Shown here piece after piece: positions 24,120 to 34,000 of a stretch of DNA of 64,000 nucleotides. Under the pieces are notes generated by a model that saw nothing but the letters and a program-made list of their open reading frames with translations, made no database searches and was not told the origin of the DNA. Origin of the DNA: Branchiostoma floridae (lineage: Eukaryota; Chordata; Leptocardii; Amphioxiformes; Branchiostomatidae); assembly GCF_000003815.2 (NCBI RefSeq), contig NC_049980.1:9321695-9385694 (forward strand), written 5' to 3'. The first letter of the stretch is position 1; every line of letters starts with the position of its first letter. Position numbers and translations under genes: made by a program.

Positions 24120-24395
24120 GCTACGGCCGCGTGGCGCGTTGGTACACCCGATCCCTCGATCTCGGAAGTTAAGCAACGCGCGGTCCGGACAGTGCTTGGA
24201 TGGGGGACCAACCAAGGACGTCCGGATTGCTGTAGCCTCACGAAGCTTTCCACGGAATCGTCTTCCGGGAGGGACGTAAAACGGGGGTCCCGTGCTCGAG
24301 GAGGTGCCTCGACCACGTTAAACAGCCTCATTACCCTCACTTTGGGTACCTGCTGGCTGCAAAATACACCCGATATTGAAGTAGATGTTATTATA
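24120..24395 (+). mobile_element. 5S rRNA-derived SINE
   Basis: The first 120 bases resemble a whole 5S rRNA gene: GCTACGGCC at the start, GATCTCGGAAGTTAAGCAAC in the A-box/intermediate region, GTGCTTGGATGGGGGACC in the C-box, and TTGCTGTAGCC at the 3' end. The match is diverged and missing parts of the 5S helices, so it is not a functional 5S gene. It continues into an unrelated body with GGGACGTAAAAC / GGGGTCCCGTG and GCCTCATTACCCTCACTTTG. 5S-headed SINEs driven by the internal pol III promoter are known (SINE3 class). Ends are approximate. Confidence 0.8.
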
Positions 24396-24594
24396 TAACA
24401 ACAGGAGACCATCCAAATGGGTCTTTTTCTCACAGATCCTCTGGTCTATTTGTTGAGAAGAGTACAGGATGTTTGCACAACGGGGCTGAGGAAACTGTGG
24501 CTGTGGGGTTCAGAGAATCGGTACAGCCATGTGAATATCCTACACACCCACCACTTCCTACATATACACAGTAATATCACAGTAGGAAGATAAA

Positions 24595-24737
24595 GCTTAG
24601 ACACAGTCTAGGCTGAGTCTACCGGTGGCATCATGAGTTGGCCAAGAATTGTTCTGAGCCTCCAGTGACTCAGAACATTTCCTTGGCCAACTAAACTCAT
24701 TATGCCACTGGTAGATCTGCCTGGAGACCAAGCTGAG
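24595..24737. repeat. Fold-back repeat (about 65-base arms)
   Basis: GAGTCTACCGGTGGCATCAT...GAGTTGGCCAAGAA on the left is complementary to TTCCTTGGCCAACT...CTCATTATGCCACTGGTAGA on the right, with a short loop centred near 24664. A single copy in this window. Confidence 0.8.
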
Positions 24738-24935
24738 TGCTCATTGTTACAATGTTACAAATTTGAAAACAAATTCTTTTATCATGGCTATTTTGAGAAA
24801 TGCAGAATAAAAGGTTAAACAACACAATATAGAAAATATTCCTTGTTGATATTTTGATTGATATTGATGTAGATTATGTAAAAGTGTAATATAAAAGAGG
24901 CTCATTTCTCTTTTGCGTTGCCTTATTTAAAATAA

Positions 24936-25123
24936 CCTCTACCAGGCTCCACAGGTCGCTGGAAAAATAGCAGAAATTGGCTAAGTATGCAAATAACATG
25001 CCAGTACAGTATAGTTAGTTAGTTTGCAACTGCAATCCTCAGCCAGCTAACTCCTCTGGTGTGTAATTCGTATATTTGGCCAATTTCTACCACCTTCCAT
25101 TGACCCATAGAGCCTGGTAGATG
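24936..25123. repeat. Fold-back MITE family C, copy 2
   Basis: CCTCTACCAGGCTCCACAGG...GCTGGAAAAATAGCAGAAATTG opens the element and GGCCAATTTCTACCACC...AGAGCCTGGTAGATG closes it. More eroded than copy 1. Confidence 0.7.
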
Positions 25124-25734
25124 TTACATTCTACAATATTTGGGGCATGCCTTATTTTCCAGTTACATTAAATACTACTTGCTACATCTGCCTTTATGTA
25201 GAGGAGGGAAATCATTTATCTGTGTAATAATGATGTCTGAAACAATTAGCCACAAGAGGTTTAGTAATAAACTTCACAAGAGGTAGTGATGCCTGTAATA
25301 GAGGGAGGAGTGCCTGTAATTTTGTTAATGATTATTTGTAAGACCCTGCTGTTAGTTTGATCAGGAGCAGACGACAGATGTGTTGGGCAGCTGGGAATGT
25401 GGATATGGGGAGGGGGGTAGGACTGAGATATGGGGAGGGGGGCATATTCAGGGATTAGGAACAGGCAAATAGTCAAAGTACATACTGGTAAAGGTAGACA
25501 CTAGGGGTGTGTACCGGTAAGTTTTTCTCTCTCGTTGGACTGGTCCGGAAAAAAAGCACCTGAAAAATTTAGTGGACCGGATATTGGACCCATTACAAAA
25601 TGAACCGACTATACCGGCACCATAGCAATTTTTCAATTTTCAATTTCAACTTTATTGCAGGCTCTTGGCCCATATCACATTAAAACATACAATACAACAA
25701 TACACATCCACTTTATGTACAATAAAAAGTTAAA

Positions 25735-28563
25735 TTAGCCTGGGCTTTTGAAAACAAGATTCACATAGTGTGTCCAGAATTTGCTATGGAAGAAGGCATC
25801 TGAGTGGTATAACCGGGAGATAATGTTGTTTGTAGAGGTGGCGATGCGTTGTACAAATGCATGCGTTAGTTTTCTCCTTCTAGCTACAAAAGTATCAATC
25901 CCATGTGTCACAAACATTTGGCTGGCACTATCTCTCGTTCGATAACCTAACACAATCCTAAGAGCATTGTTATAGGCTACGCGTAGCCTGCGAATCGTAC
26001 CCAAGTTATACTGACACCATAGCTGAGCGCAATATATCGAGGAACAATATGCATCAAAAAGGACGCGCTTCACTCCAGGAGAGGCGAATCGGAATTTTCG
26101 TATCAAGGAATTGGCTTTGGTATAGAACCCTCTGACATGATAGCGAATTGACTCATCATCAGACAGGTCAGAGGTAATCTGGTTACCCAGGTAGTTCACA
26201 GATGTAACGTACTGCAATTCCGTGCCATAAAGGGTGACTGAAGGAGGCAGTCCGTGCAATTTGAATCTACCACATGGAAAATATACACATTGGCTCTTGC
26301 TTTTGCTGAACACTATATGGTTTTCAGAGCCAAAACGTTCACATAAAGACATTAGCTTTTGCAGACCTTTAACAGATGGGCAGATAATACATATGTCATC
26401 AGCGTATAACAGATGGTTCACAATGACATTTCCGATGTAGCAACCAACACCAGAGCAATTCAGCTCAACACTCAGGTCAGAGACATAGACGTTGAACAAA
26501 AAAGGAGATATCAGGCTACCTTGTGGCACTCCGTTAGTGGCTGTAAAGTTGTCAGAAAGGACATTGCCCCAACGTACTCTAAAGGTTAAAACATTATACC
26601 AGGCTACAAGTAAACGTATCAAGTAAAGTGGTACATTTCTGTCGATCATTTTCTTAAATAACAGCCAGTGATTTACACGATCGAAGGCCTTAGAGGCGTC
26701 TAGGAAGGCCACAAATACAGGAGAGCCCCGTTTCTGGTAGTAACGGATTACCTCCTTCAAGGCAAATACACAAAGGTCTGTGCCATGCTGTTTTTTAAAA
26801 CCAAACTGGTTATCCGGAGAGTGTAAAAATTCATCTAGACGCCTTAAAAGCAGTCTTTCAAGAACTTTGCATATAGGACTGGAGACCGCTATCGGGCGAT
26901 AGTTGTCTTTGTCAGTCACATTGCCATTTTTCTTCTTAACGATCGGAATGAGAACAGTGTTAAGTAACCTAGGTGGAACATAACCATGTCTGAGCACAGC
27001 GGAAAACAACAATGACAATAGCGCATGCAGCCGGGGACCTGCGTACTTCAGGTGCTCCGCAGAAATACAATTAGCATCACATGCTTTACCATTGGACAGC
27101 TCATTAATGGCGTCACATATTTCATCAACAGTAACGGACATTCCAGGATTGTCCGAGACACCTGATTGAATAGTGCTGTTTACATGTGACTTATGTGCGG
27201 TAGAATTGACGGAGTTTAACAGTGCGCTATAGTGGTTCTTCCACATGTTAGCAATATCGGATGCACCCGAATGGCCATCAATTGTACAAGGTATGCTAGA
27301 TTTGGAGCCATTCTGGGAGCGAAGGGCCGACCAGAAGGCCCTACTATCCCCCTTATGTAAACACGTTGCCAACGCATTGGCCCGGTGTTGAGCCTCGAAA
27401 CGGCGGCACTGCCTAAGGGAGTATTTAAATTTCGCCCTTGTTTTTCGTAAAAGCTCCCAGATGGCCCCGTGTCTAGGCCGACCATTTTCCCGCCACAGAG
27501 TGAAAGCATCTCGAGCAGCACTATGATATTCCTTAACTACTTCGTTCCAACCAGGAATCAAGTGGGATACAGTGCGTTTTCTGCCAGGAAGAGAAGTTTT
27601 TGAAGCTTCCTGTAGTATTTTAATTATCTCATATGAAAAACTGTCAAGAGACTCCCTGTGATGTTCGTCCCTGCAGTTCGGGTCAGCACATCTGATTGCT
27701 TCAATTGGAAGCATAACTTCAGACAAAAGGTTTTCAGTACAGGTGTGATACTGCAACAGAACATCGTTAGACGCACGTTCCCAATTGAATCTACTGGCTG
27801 GGGAGTCCACATCGTCAGCTGTGTTTGTAAACACAGGGACTGTGGACCAATCCAAAGTAGCTCGAAGGGGGAAATGGTCGGAAGACACAAAATCATAAAG
27901 TACACACATTTCAGAAATACACTGGTGCACAGAATCGGAGCAAACACAATGGTCTAACCACGATGTAGATCTATGCGCGTCGCTGAGGTAACTAAAGGTG
28001 TCCTCAGGAAGCATCTCTAAGTCACTAATATGAAGGTTGCCATCAAGACAAAAATTATACAATAGAGGAGCAAACGTTCCGTCTGGCCGTGTATTGAAGT
28101 CACCCATAATTAGTACATTAGGTATGCCAGACTCATCTATGAAGGATTCTATTTTACCAAGTTTCTCCATAAAAATCTCGGTGTGATTGTGAGATTCCGT
28201 TGGCATGTACACACAGATAATCAGAAGCTCTTTGCCATCAGAATTAATTCTTAAGGCTAAAATACGATCATCATTGAGGTCGTCGATATTGACAAATGCA
28301 CCAATTGATTTCCGCCAAAGGACAGCCACGCCGCCGTAGGGTCGGCCGTGAATCAGACCTTCACTCATATCTATAGGGGAAGTACCATGGGCAAGGAAGT
28401 TTCCATCTATGTTAGATAGATATGATAAATCGTCTGGCAAAAGCCAGTGTTCTTGTAGCAAAATAACATCGGCGGTAACGCATAGGTCCTTCACAGTTTG
28501 TAAAGAGTTTTTGACAGATCGACAGTTGTATGATACAACATTTAGTTTACTTATCTGTTCCAT
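25735..28563 (-). CDS. LINE ORF2: APE endonuclease + reverse transcriptase
   Basis: 942 residues. The N-terminal apurinic-endonuclease-like domain has SYNCRS (about 11-16), LLQEHWL with the metal-binding Glu, GDFN at 154-157, WLDH and SDH at 228-230. The RT domain begins near residue 430. It has KDNYRPIAVSS, FLDASKAFDRVNHWLLF (motif A), NGVPQGSLISPFLFNVYVSD (motif B) and the catalytic YADD at 720-723. A thumb/C-terminal tail of about 200 residues follows and there is no RNase H domain. It cuts the target and copies the element RNA into the nick. The start codon lies two bases after the ORF1 stop, suggesting termination-reinitiation. All catalytic residues I can check are present. Confidence 0.93.
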   Translation of the reverse strand: MEQISKLNVVSYNCRSVKNSLQTVKDLCVTADVILLQEHWLLPDDLSYLSNIDGNFLAHGTSPIDMSEGLIHGRPYGGVAVLWRKSIGAFVNIDDLNDDRILALRINSDGKELLIICVYMPTESHNHTEIFMEKLGKIESFIDESGIPNVLIMGDFNTRPDGTFAPLLYNFCLDGNLHISDLEMLPEDTFSYLSDAHRSTSWLDHCVCSDSVHQCISEMCVLYDFVSSDHFPLRATLDWSTVPVFTNTADDVDSPASRFNWERASNDVLLQYHTCTENLLSEVMLPIEAIRCADPNCRDEHHRESLDSFSYEIIKILQEASKTSLPGRKRTVSHLIPGWNEVVKEYHSAARDAFTLWRENGRPRHGAIWELLRKTRAKFKYSLRQCRRFEAQHRANALATCLHKGDSRAFWSALRSQNGSKSSIPCTIDGHSGASDIANMWKNHYSALLNSVNSTAHKSHVNSTIQSGVSDNPGMSVTVDEICDAINELSNGKACDANCISAEHLKYAGPRLHALLSLLFSAVLRHGYVPPRLLNTVLIPIVKKKNGNVTDKDNYRPIAVSSPICKVLERLLLRRLDEFLHSPDNQFGFKKQHGTDLCVFALKEVIRYYQKRGSPVFVAFLDASKAFDRVNHWLLFKKMIDRNVPLYLIRLLVAWYNVLTFRVRWGNVLSDNFTATNGVPQGSLISPFLFNVYVSDLSVELNCSGVGCYIGNVIVNHLLYADDICIICPSVKGLQKLMSLCERFGSENHIVFSKSKSQCVYFPCGRFKLHGLPPSVTLYGTELQYVTSVNYLGNQITSDLSDDESIRYHVRGFYTKANSLIRKFRFASPGVKRVLFDAYCSSIYCAQLWCQYNLGTIRRLRVAYNNALRIVLGYRTRDSASQMFVTHGIDTFVARRRKLTHAFVQRIATSTNNIISRLYHSDAFFHSKFWTHYVNLVFKSPG

Positions 28564-28565
28564 AG

Positions 28566-29912
28566 TTAAGAAGTGGAAGAGCGTCGCCTACTGTGAAACC
28601 GGCGCACTAGGATCCCACATGGCCAGAAAGATGGGGACAGGACTTCCGACAGAGCATTGTAGTCAACAGTGACACGGAACGAAGAATACCCATCGTATTT
28701 TGTGGTTAGTTTAGAACAGGACACTGCGCATTTCTGCGACAAGTTATCAGTCAAGTACCTTTCAACATCCTGAGTCAGTGTGTCCGGTTCAAGGCGCGTC
28801 ACAAAGATCTCCGCTGGTCTTGACTTAACCGCAGACAGACTGGACGACACAGCCGTACCCACCACTGCCCTGGACCTCTTCTTCTTTCTCTGCACCAGGC
28901 GGAAGCCCTCAGAGTCAAGGTCACTGTGGCCACCAGCTGAGGTGGACTGCGGTCGGGCTAGAGCCCTAGAGTCACTCGAGTAGCCACGACGTCGGGATGC
29001 CTGCGATGACTTTGTGGTAGGCGCCCTCTCCACCTGCCGACCAGATAAGCCCGCGTGTAGGGACTTAGGGATAGTCTCCGACGGGCAGGTGTCCAATACG
29101 GCATCGGCGTAGGATTCCTTCGGCCAGGCGAGAGTCGACGCTGCCGGCGGAGCAGAAGTCGACACTACCGGCGGAGCAGAAGTCGACGATGCCGGCGGAG
29201 CAGAACTGGACGGTGCCGGCGGAGCAGAACTGGACGGTGCCGGCGGAGCAGAACTGGACGGTGCCGGCGGAGCAGAACTTGGCCTGTTTTTCAATTCCCA
29301 GATCTCTTTCCTGAGTGCCACAAGCTCAGTCTGCACTCTAACCGAATCTATGGAGCAATCCCTAATCAGTTTCATCTCCTGCCTCATGATCTGAAGCTCT
29401 TGCATGCAGACAGAAATGTCTACATGTTCCAGTGACACAGCGGGGAGGTGGAGAGTTGCGGACACGAAAGTAGGTAACGACGGAGGAGCAGTAGAATGCA
29501 AAACTCGCTGAATATCCTCCATGTTGGCGGTAGACTTGTCTCCTCCCTTTCGCTTTATGTAGCGTTCGTCCGGCTTACATGTATCAAATACAAGTCTCTT
29601 AGCCGACTCTATTTCCTCATCCATGTACGTTTCGGTGCACAACTTCGTAATGATGTCGAACGGAAGATTGTCCATCTTGTTAACAGTAAAACATAACAGA
29701 TCGTTGATGATAACATCTTTACATACCGCTTCGGATCCAGACCCGCTAGGGGGGAAACGCTTGTCTGAACAGCGCTGGCAGAGAACAAGATCCCCCTGAC
29801 AGGGCTGGGCTCCTGCCTCACGGCAGTCTTCACATCTAGGCATGGTGGGAGTGGGGAGGGGTGCCGCGGGCTTACCATACAGTGCCCTCCCTTGGTGCAG
29901 AAAGCCTTTCAA
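28566..29912 (-). CDS. LINE ORF1: zinc-finger / coiled-coil / RRM-like RNA-binding protein
   Basis: 448 codons from the first ATG. The likelier start is Met24 (29843), which begins MPRCEDC and directly opens the N-terminal Cys cluster (CxxC...C...CxxC, PHD/B-box-like) typical of CR1-group ORF1 proteins. Next comes a helical segment with heptad-like spacing (LQIMRQEMKLIRD to LRKEIWELKN). Then there is a low-complexity stretch of eight-residue Ala-Pro-Pro-Ala-Pro-Ser-Ser-Ser repeats, a basic region (RKKKRSR), and a C-terminal RRM-like fold (AEIFVTRLEPDTLTQDVERY ... SSFRVTV ... WPCGILVRRF). It packages element RNA into the ribonucleoprotein. Followed at two bases by ORF2. Confidence 0.88.
   Translation of the reverse strand: MKGFLHQGRALYGKPAAPLPTPTMPRCEDCREAGAQPCQGDLVLCQRCSDKRFPPSGSGSEAVCKDVIINDLLCFTVNKMDNLPFDIITKLCTETYMDEEIESAKRLVFDTCKPDERYIKRKGGDKSTANMEDIQRVLHSTAPPSLPTFVSATLHLPAVSLEHVDISVCMQELQIMRQEMKLIRDCSIDSVRVQTELVALRKEIWELKNRPSSAPPAPSSSAPPAPSSSAPPAPSSSAPPASSTSAPPVVSTSAPPAASTLAWPKESYADAVLDTCPSETIPKSLHAGLSGRQVERAPTTKSSQASRRRGYSSDSRALARPQSTSAGGHSDLDSEGFRLVQRKKKRSRAVVGTAVSSSLSAVKSRPAEIFVTRLEPDTLTQDVERYLTDNLSQKCAVSCSKLTTKYDGYSSFRVTVDYNALSEVLSPSFWPCGILVRRFHSRRRSSTS
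29150..29283 (-). repeat. 24-base coding tandem repeats in LINE ORF1
   Basis: About five to six units of GCCGGCGGAGCAGAACTGGA-like sequence (plus-strand reading), some identical. They encode the APPAPSSS repeats of ORF1. Confidence 0.9.
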
Positions 29913-30105
29913 TGTGAAGCCGATCGTCAGAATTGTCTCGAATTGTCACTTTAAGAGTAACCCAGGATGTTTGGTCTTCATCTGGTGAGTCGATAGCAGG
30001 TCGATGGGTCGTTAAAGTGCCACAAATTCTGATTTTGAGGAACAGAGCCACGCAGCTATCAAAAAGTCGCCGCCATCTTGGATCGAACCAGCGGCAGACG
30101 GTCAT
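29872..30105 (-). other. LINE 5' UTR with upstream ORF and YY1-like site
   Basis: A 77-codon frame starts MTVCRWFDP and ends 29 bases before the preferred ORF1 start codon. It has no recognised domain and may be a regulatory upstream ORF. Just after its start the minus strand reads CCAAGATGGCGGCGAC (about plus 30066-30081), the YY1 consensus, which plays a promoter role in the 5' UTR of human L1. Confidence 0.45.
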
Positions 30106-30895
30106 GTGTTTTTAGGCTTTTATTCGTCAAAAAAAAAAAGCAAGAGTGACGTAGAGGAGAGATGATAATCAGATTTATCAAGTTTCTACTGTCTATTCCT
30201 TCGTAGCTAAATGGACTGTTGTTTTGAGTATTGCCCATTCACAAACAATTAGGTCCAGGTTCAGGACCTGATTCTCTGGACCTGGACTTTACCTGTACCT
30301 AAATTTTCTGTACTGGTAATAGATACAGCTGGCTACAGATTGACAGACAGAGAAAGGATATACAGCACATGATGGGGATGAAATAGGATATTTCAAGGTG
30401 ACTTGTCTCAAAATAGACAGGATAGGTCCTTCCTGTTTGGTCTGAGTTGAGGCCAGATGTCCACTGGAGGACAAACCAGGGACAGGTCAAGTCTATAGTC
30501 AAATTGTCTATAGTAAAACATTTGGGTAGTCACACAAGTATGATTTGAGCACTTAAGGATAGAATTGATTGGAGTAGACTGGGATTAGTTAAATGGGTCC
30601 CTATATGGTTTCAAATAGCTTTGAAATACATAGTTGAATTGTTGTGAATAACTTTGAATTCTGTGACATAAACATGTTGATTCGTTATACCCAGCTTTGG
30701 CCATCCAAAAGCCAGACAATTTCTTCTAAAAGTGGGTTGCAGGGAGGGGGGTCTCAATCTCAGTCTCAATCTGATACTGAACAAAACCCTCTGTGAGGGC
30801 ATCTCATTCAGGTGAGGTGCAGGTCCGTGTGGCTGGTGGTGTGATAAGGAAGAGAAAAAAAATGAAGTGCAAGGTACAGCAAGGGGTGGGGTGGT

Positions 30896-31086
30896 ACATT
30901 TGTACTTGAAAATTTCATGTTTGTATTATTTTTGCAGTTTTCTTGGTGACCACTTCACTGCCAACTTAAGGCTATAGTTTCTATTAATTATGCACATCAT
31001 GTGACTAGTCTATAGCACTACCACCATGCACACTCCCTCTTCTCCCTACCATGAAATTAAATCTTAACTTAAAGACATTTACAGGA
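30896..31086. repeat. MITE family B, eroded copy
   Basis: GTGACCACTTCACTGCCAAC, ACTAGTCTATAGCACTACCA and CTTAAAGACATTTACAGGAG align in order with the full copy at 2697-2908, but the CpG-containing blocks have decayed. Confidence 0.55.
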
Positions 31087-34000
31087 GTTCCTTGACATTT
31101 CTAATAACACACAGGATGGTGATCTTGTCCATGGCCTTAGCATGACTTGTCATCAGGACACACAGTATTGAAAATAGATGCGATGCGAAATATTTCAAAA
31201 TTGCTGTCTGTGCCAGTGTTCCAATGATTTATTGTATGACAGGGACATTGAGGTCCCAGATTTTGGGTCCGTGTCTCCAACTGAAAATAGAGTTACATTC
31301 TATATGTGCATGATGCGTATGATCAAGAGGGGTCATTGTCTGACCTTCACTTTGAATAGAAAATTCAAGATGGCTACCATTGATAATGAACAATACTTGC
31401 TCCATCTATAGGATAAATCAGTAAATCATGATCAGTTAGAAATGCATCACTTATTGATATCTAACAATGCACTACAAAGCTTTAACATGAACACTTACAT
31501 GTATGTTGGCAAGGAAAGAAGACAAAGTATGATTTGCATTTGTAATGTGAGTGAAAATGTCCATAAAAAATTGTTGATGCATATCATCCAGTACATATAG
31601 ATCTACACGACAGCTGACAAATATAATAGGCTACATTTGTCTTTCCCACCGTTTCACTAAATTCAGTGCCCACCTCTTGAACATAGAATGCTGTGCATCA
31701 GCGAATGCTCTGCTTTTGCCATGGCAACTTGTTTAGCATGCAGTTTGTTTTATTTTACGAAGCATGCCAAGCTTCATTGCAAACCATGGTGGTCTGTGAG
31801 AAGACAGTACTTCACTGTTAAAGTTGCAGTTAAGATGCTGTGATTTTTTTTGCACTTCACTTGACAGTGTGTTTGGTCAACCAAGTTAGCCACGGGTTAG
31901 CTTTGCCACACACTCGGTCAAATTTCTGGCACTAGAACTGCTACCAGTACAAAGTATGTTGATTTAGCACTAAGCAGTGTGTGGTCTGTATCGACAATGG
32001 CCATGAATGGAGCTTTTGACACTGCAGAAAGAAGTGTGCACTGTAGACTCTTAAAGAACAGTACACCTGCCCTGAGCAAACTTTTAAACTATGTCAAGTT
32101 CAATGTACACAAGTCCACTTCCCTTTTATAATGATGTTTACTCTTTATCACCCCCATGGTAGAAATGGCATCACTTTTAAGTCCATGCTGTTTCTGTCAG
32201 TGTTGTTTGATTTTGGATCAGTCTATTCAGAAAAGAGGGGTGATCAGTGTATCTTTTGTAACTAGGAGAAACTGATGACTCAGCCTTCAGTAGGAGTTAT
32301 GGCAACAAATGCTGATGATAGCCTTTAGACTGTTTGAAGTAGAAAGTGTCTATGAGGCTTTCAAAATGGGTGTTGGACAAAAGCCACACTCTTCCTAGGA
32401 GTATGTTTGCAATACTGCAATTATGTTCAGCCTTATACCTGAGCTATGTTGAATTTGGTTAAAATGTGCTGTTATGTCAGCTGTTTTTCCTCATAAAAGT
32501 CATTTGAAGTTAAACCTGACTAGTTGGCATGGCATCCAATGGCTCAGTGGCTAGGCTAGCTGACACAAGATGAAAGTGTCACATGTTCAATTCATGGCTA
32601 GACCTTGTGTCCTTGGAAAAGGCTGTCAACATGACTTTCCTAACTCCACCTAGGTTTATAAAGGGGTACCTGACTTTGGTTGACTTTCCTCACCCCATTC
32701 AGGTGTAAAAGTGAATGCCTGTTTTTGATTGGGGAGGTAAAAGGTGGTGGAAGGAGAGGGATGGGCTCTGCCTTCCAATACTGTGCCCTAGACCCAGGCC
32801 CAGGGGATTAACAACCCCAACCAAACTTCACTCTGTATTATATTGATATTCCTACAGAAATACAGAACAGTCATATCAAGCATTTACATTGTATATACAT
32901 CCAGATAACTGGATGTTTCTGGGTCAAAGGTTGCATGATGTCATCCGACAAAACCACCTGTTAATGCTCCATTTTTGATTGACAGCAAAACAAAACAGTT
33001 TCTTTTACAAGTCAGACAGATGCCCAGATAGGGTGAGAACACTTACATCGTTGACACTTGTCTTTCATGACACTTAAATGCTATGAATGCTTTTCAATCC
33101 TTTAACAAAACAACTGAATTTCATACGCCAGTCATAGAATGCTTATACAGTTATATGGAGTCCACATAGTGTTAAATCATGTGCATATTGGTGGTAAGTC
33201 TATTGGCACACACCTGTACCAAAATAGTTCACTTGTGTGCACTCCCATAAATAGAGAAGTGTGGTGTCATTCTTTGCTAATGACCATGACGGCCCCCTTT
33301 TAACCACAGAAACGAACCGGACTGGTCCGAGGCGAAACCTTGTTGTGAAACTGAGCCCTGTTGTGTTTAGGCATGTACCTGTGTGGGCGTGTGTAGTTAC
33401 ATTACACCTGAGAACAAACAGAAGAAATAGTGAGAAGGGGTGTCAGGCTTTCCACCCTGCTGTATGTCAAAGTGGCATGACATATCAGTATCAGGTTTTT
33501 TTGTTGAAACCTCCTTGTTCTCGGAGGTAACGTTACAGAAATTTCACGTAAAAGGACATTTGAATAGCAGAGTATATGAGAGTATTGTTCTCTTTAAACG
33601 TATGTTACTTTTCTTCCTTTAGTTTGGTTTGAAGAACCTAAGAATAGACAGATGTTTTGGACAGTGCCTGACAAATCTGTATGCAGAAGGTGTAGGTTGT
33701 GTTGTTTGGCAGATCGTGGACATGCCAGCCAAAATGGAAATCTATACAGACTGTTGCAATAATTCCCTAGATTGGTCTGGGTGGGTTTGACATGAATGTG
33801 ACATGCATATTCAACACTAAGGTAGCATTTTTTGCACCAAATTCATTGCTAACGTTTCAAAAACAAGTTTTTTTTTTTCACATTTGATCCGTAAAAACAG
33901 TTTTTATCAAACTAATATTCCTGACATTCTTTAACAGCTAGGTAACAACTGATTACTAACAACATTTGACCCTTTGCCCTCTGTATAAAATGAACCCTTT

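Larger units (their letters stand above)
25623..30130 (-). mobile_element. CR1-group LINE, apparently full length with two open ORFs
   Basis: Minus-strand order: 5' UTR (about 30130 to 29844), ORF1, ORF2, and a roughly 110-base 3' UTR. The element ends AATAAAGTTGAAATTGAAAA and a short TTGAAA-type tail (plus strand 25629-25660). Ending in a short simple repeat rather than poly(A), with a C-terminal RNase H absent, fits the CR1/L2/Rex group. Both ORFs are uninterrupted, so the copy may be recent. The 5' boundary and any target duplication could not be fixed by eye. Confidence 0.85.
25502..30320. mobile_element. MITE family D copy split by a CR1-group LINE
   Basis: The left half (25502-about 25622) reads TAGGGGTGTGTACCGG...CACCTGAAAAATTTAGTGGA, matching the left half of the intact element at 19775. 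The right half (about 30246-30320) reads AGGACCTGATTCTCTGGACC...CTAAATTTTCTGTACTGGTA, matching its right half. Between them lies the LINE. The right terminal repeat is eroded. Confidence 0.65.

Noticed and set aside
24120-24240. Functional 5S rRNA gene
   Set aside because: Too many substitutions in paired regions, no terminator T-run directly after the 3' end, and continuation into a SINE-like body.
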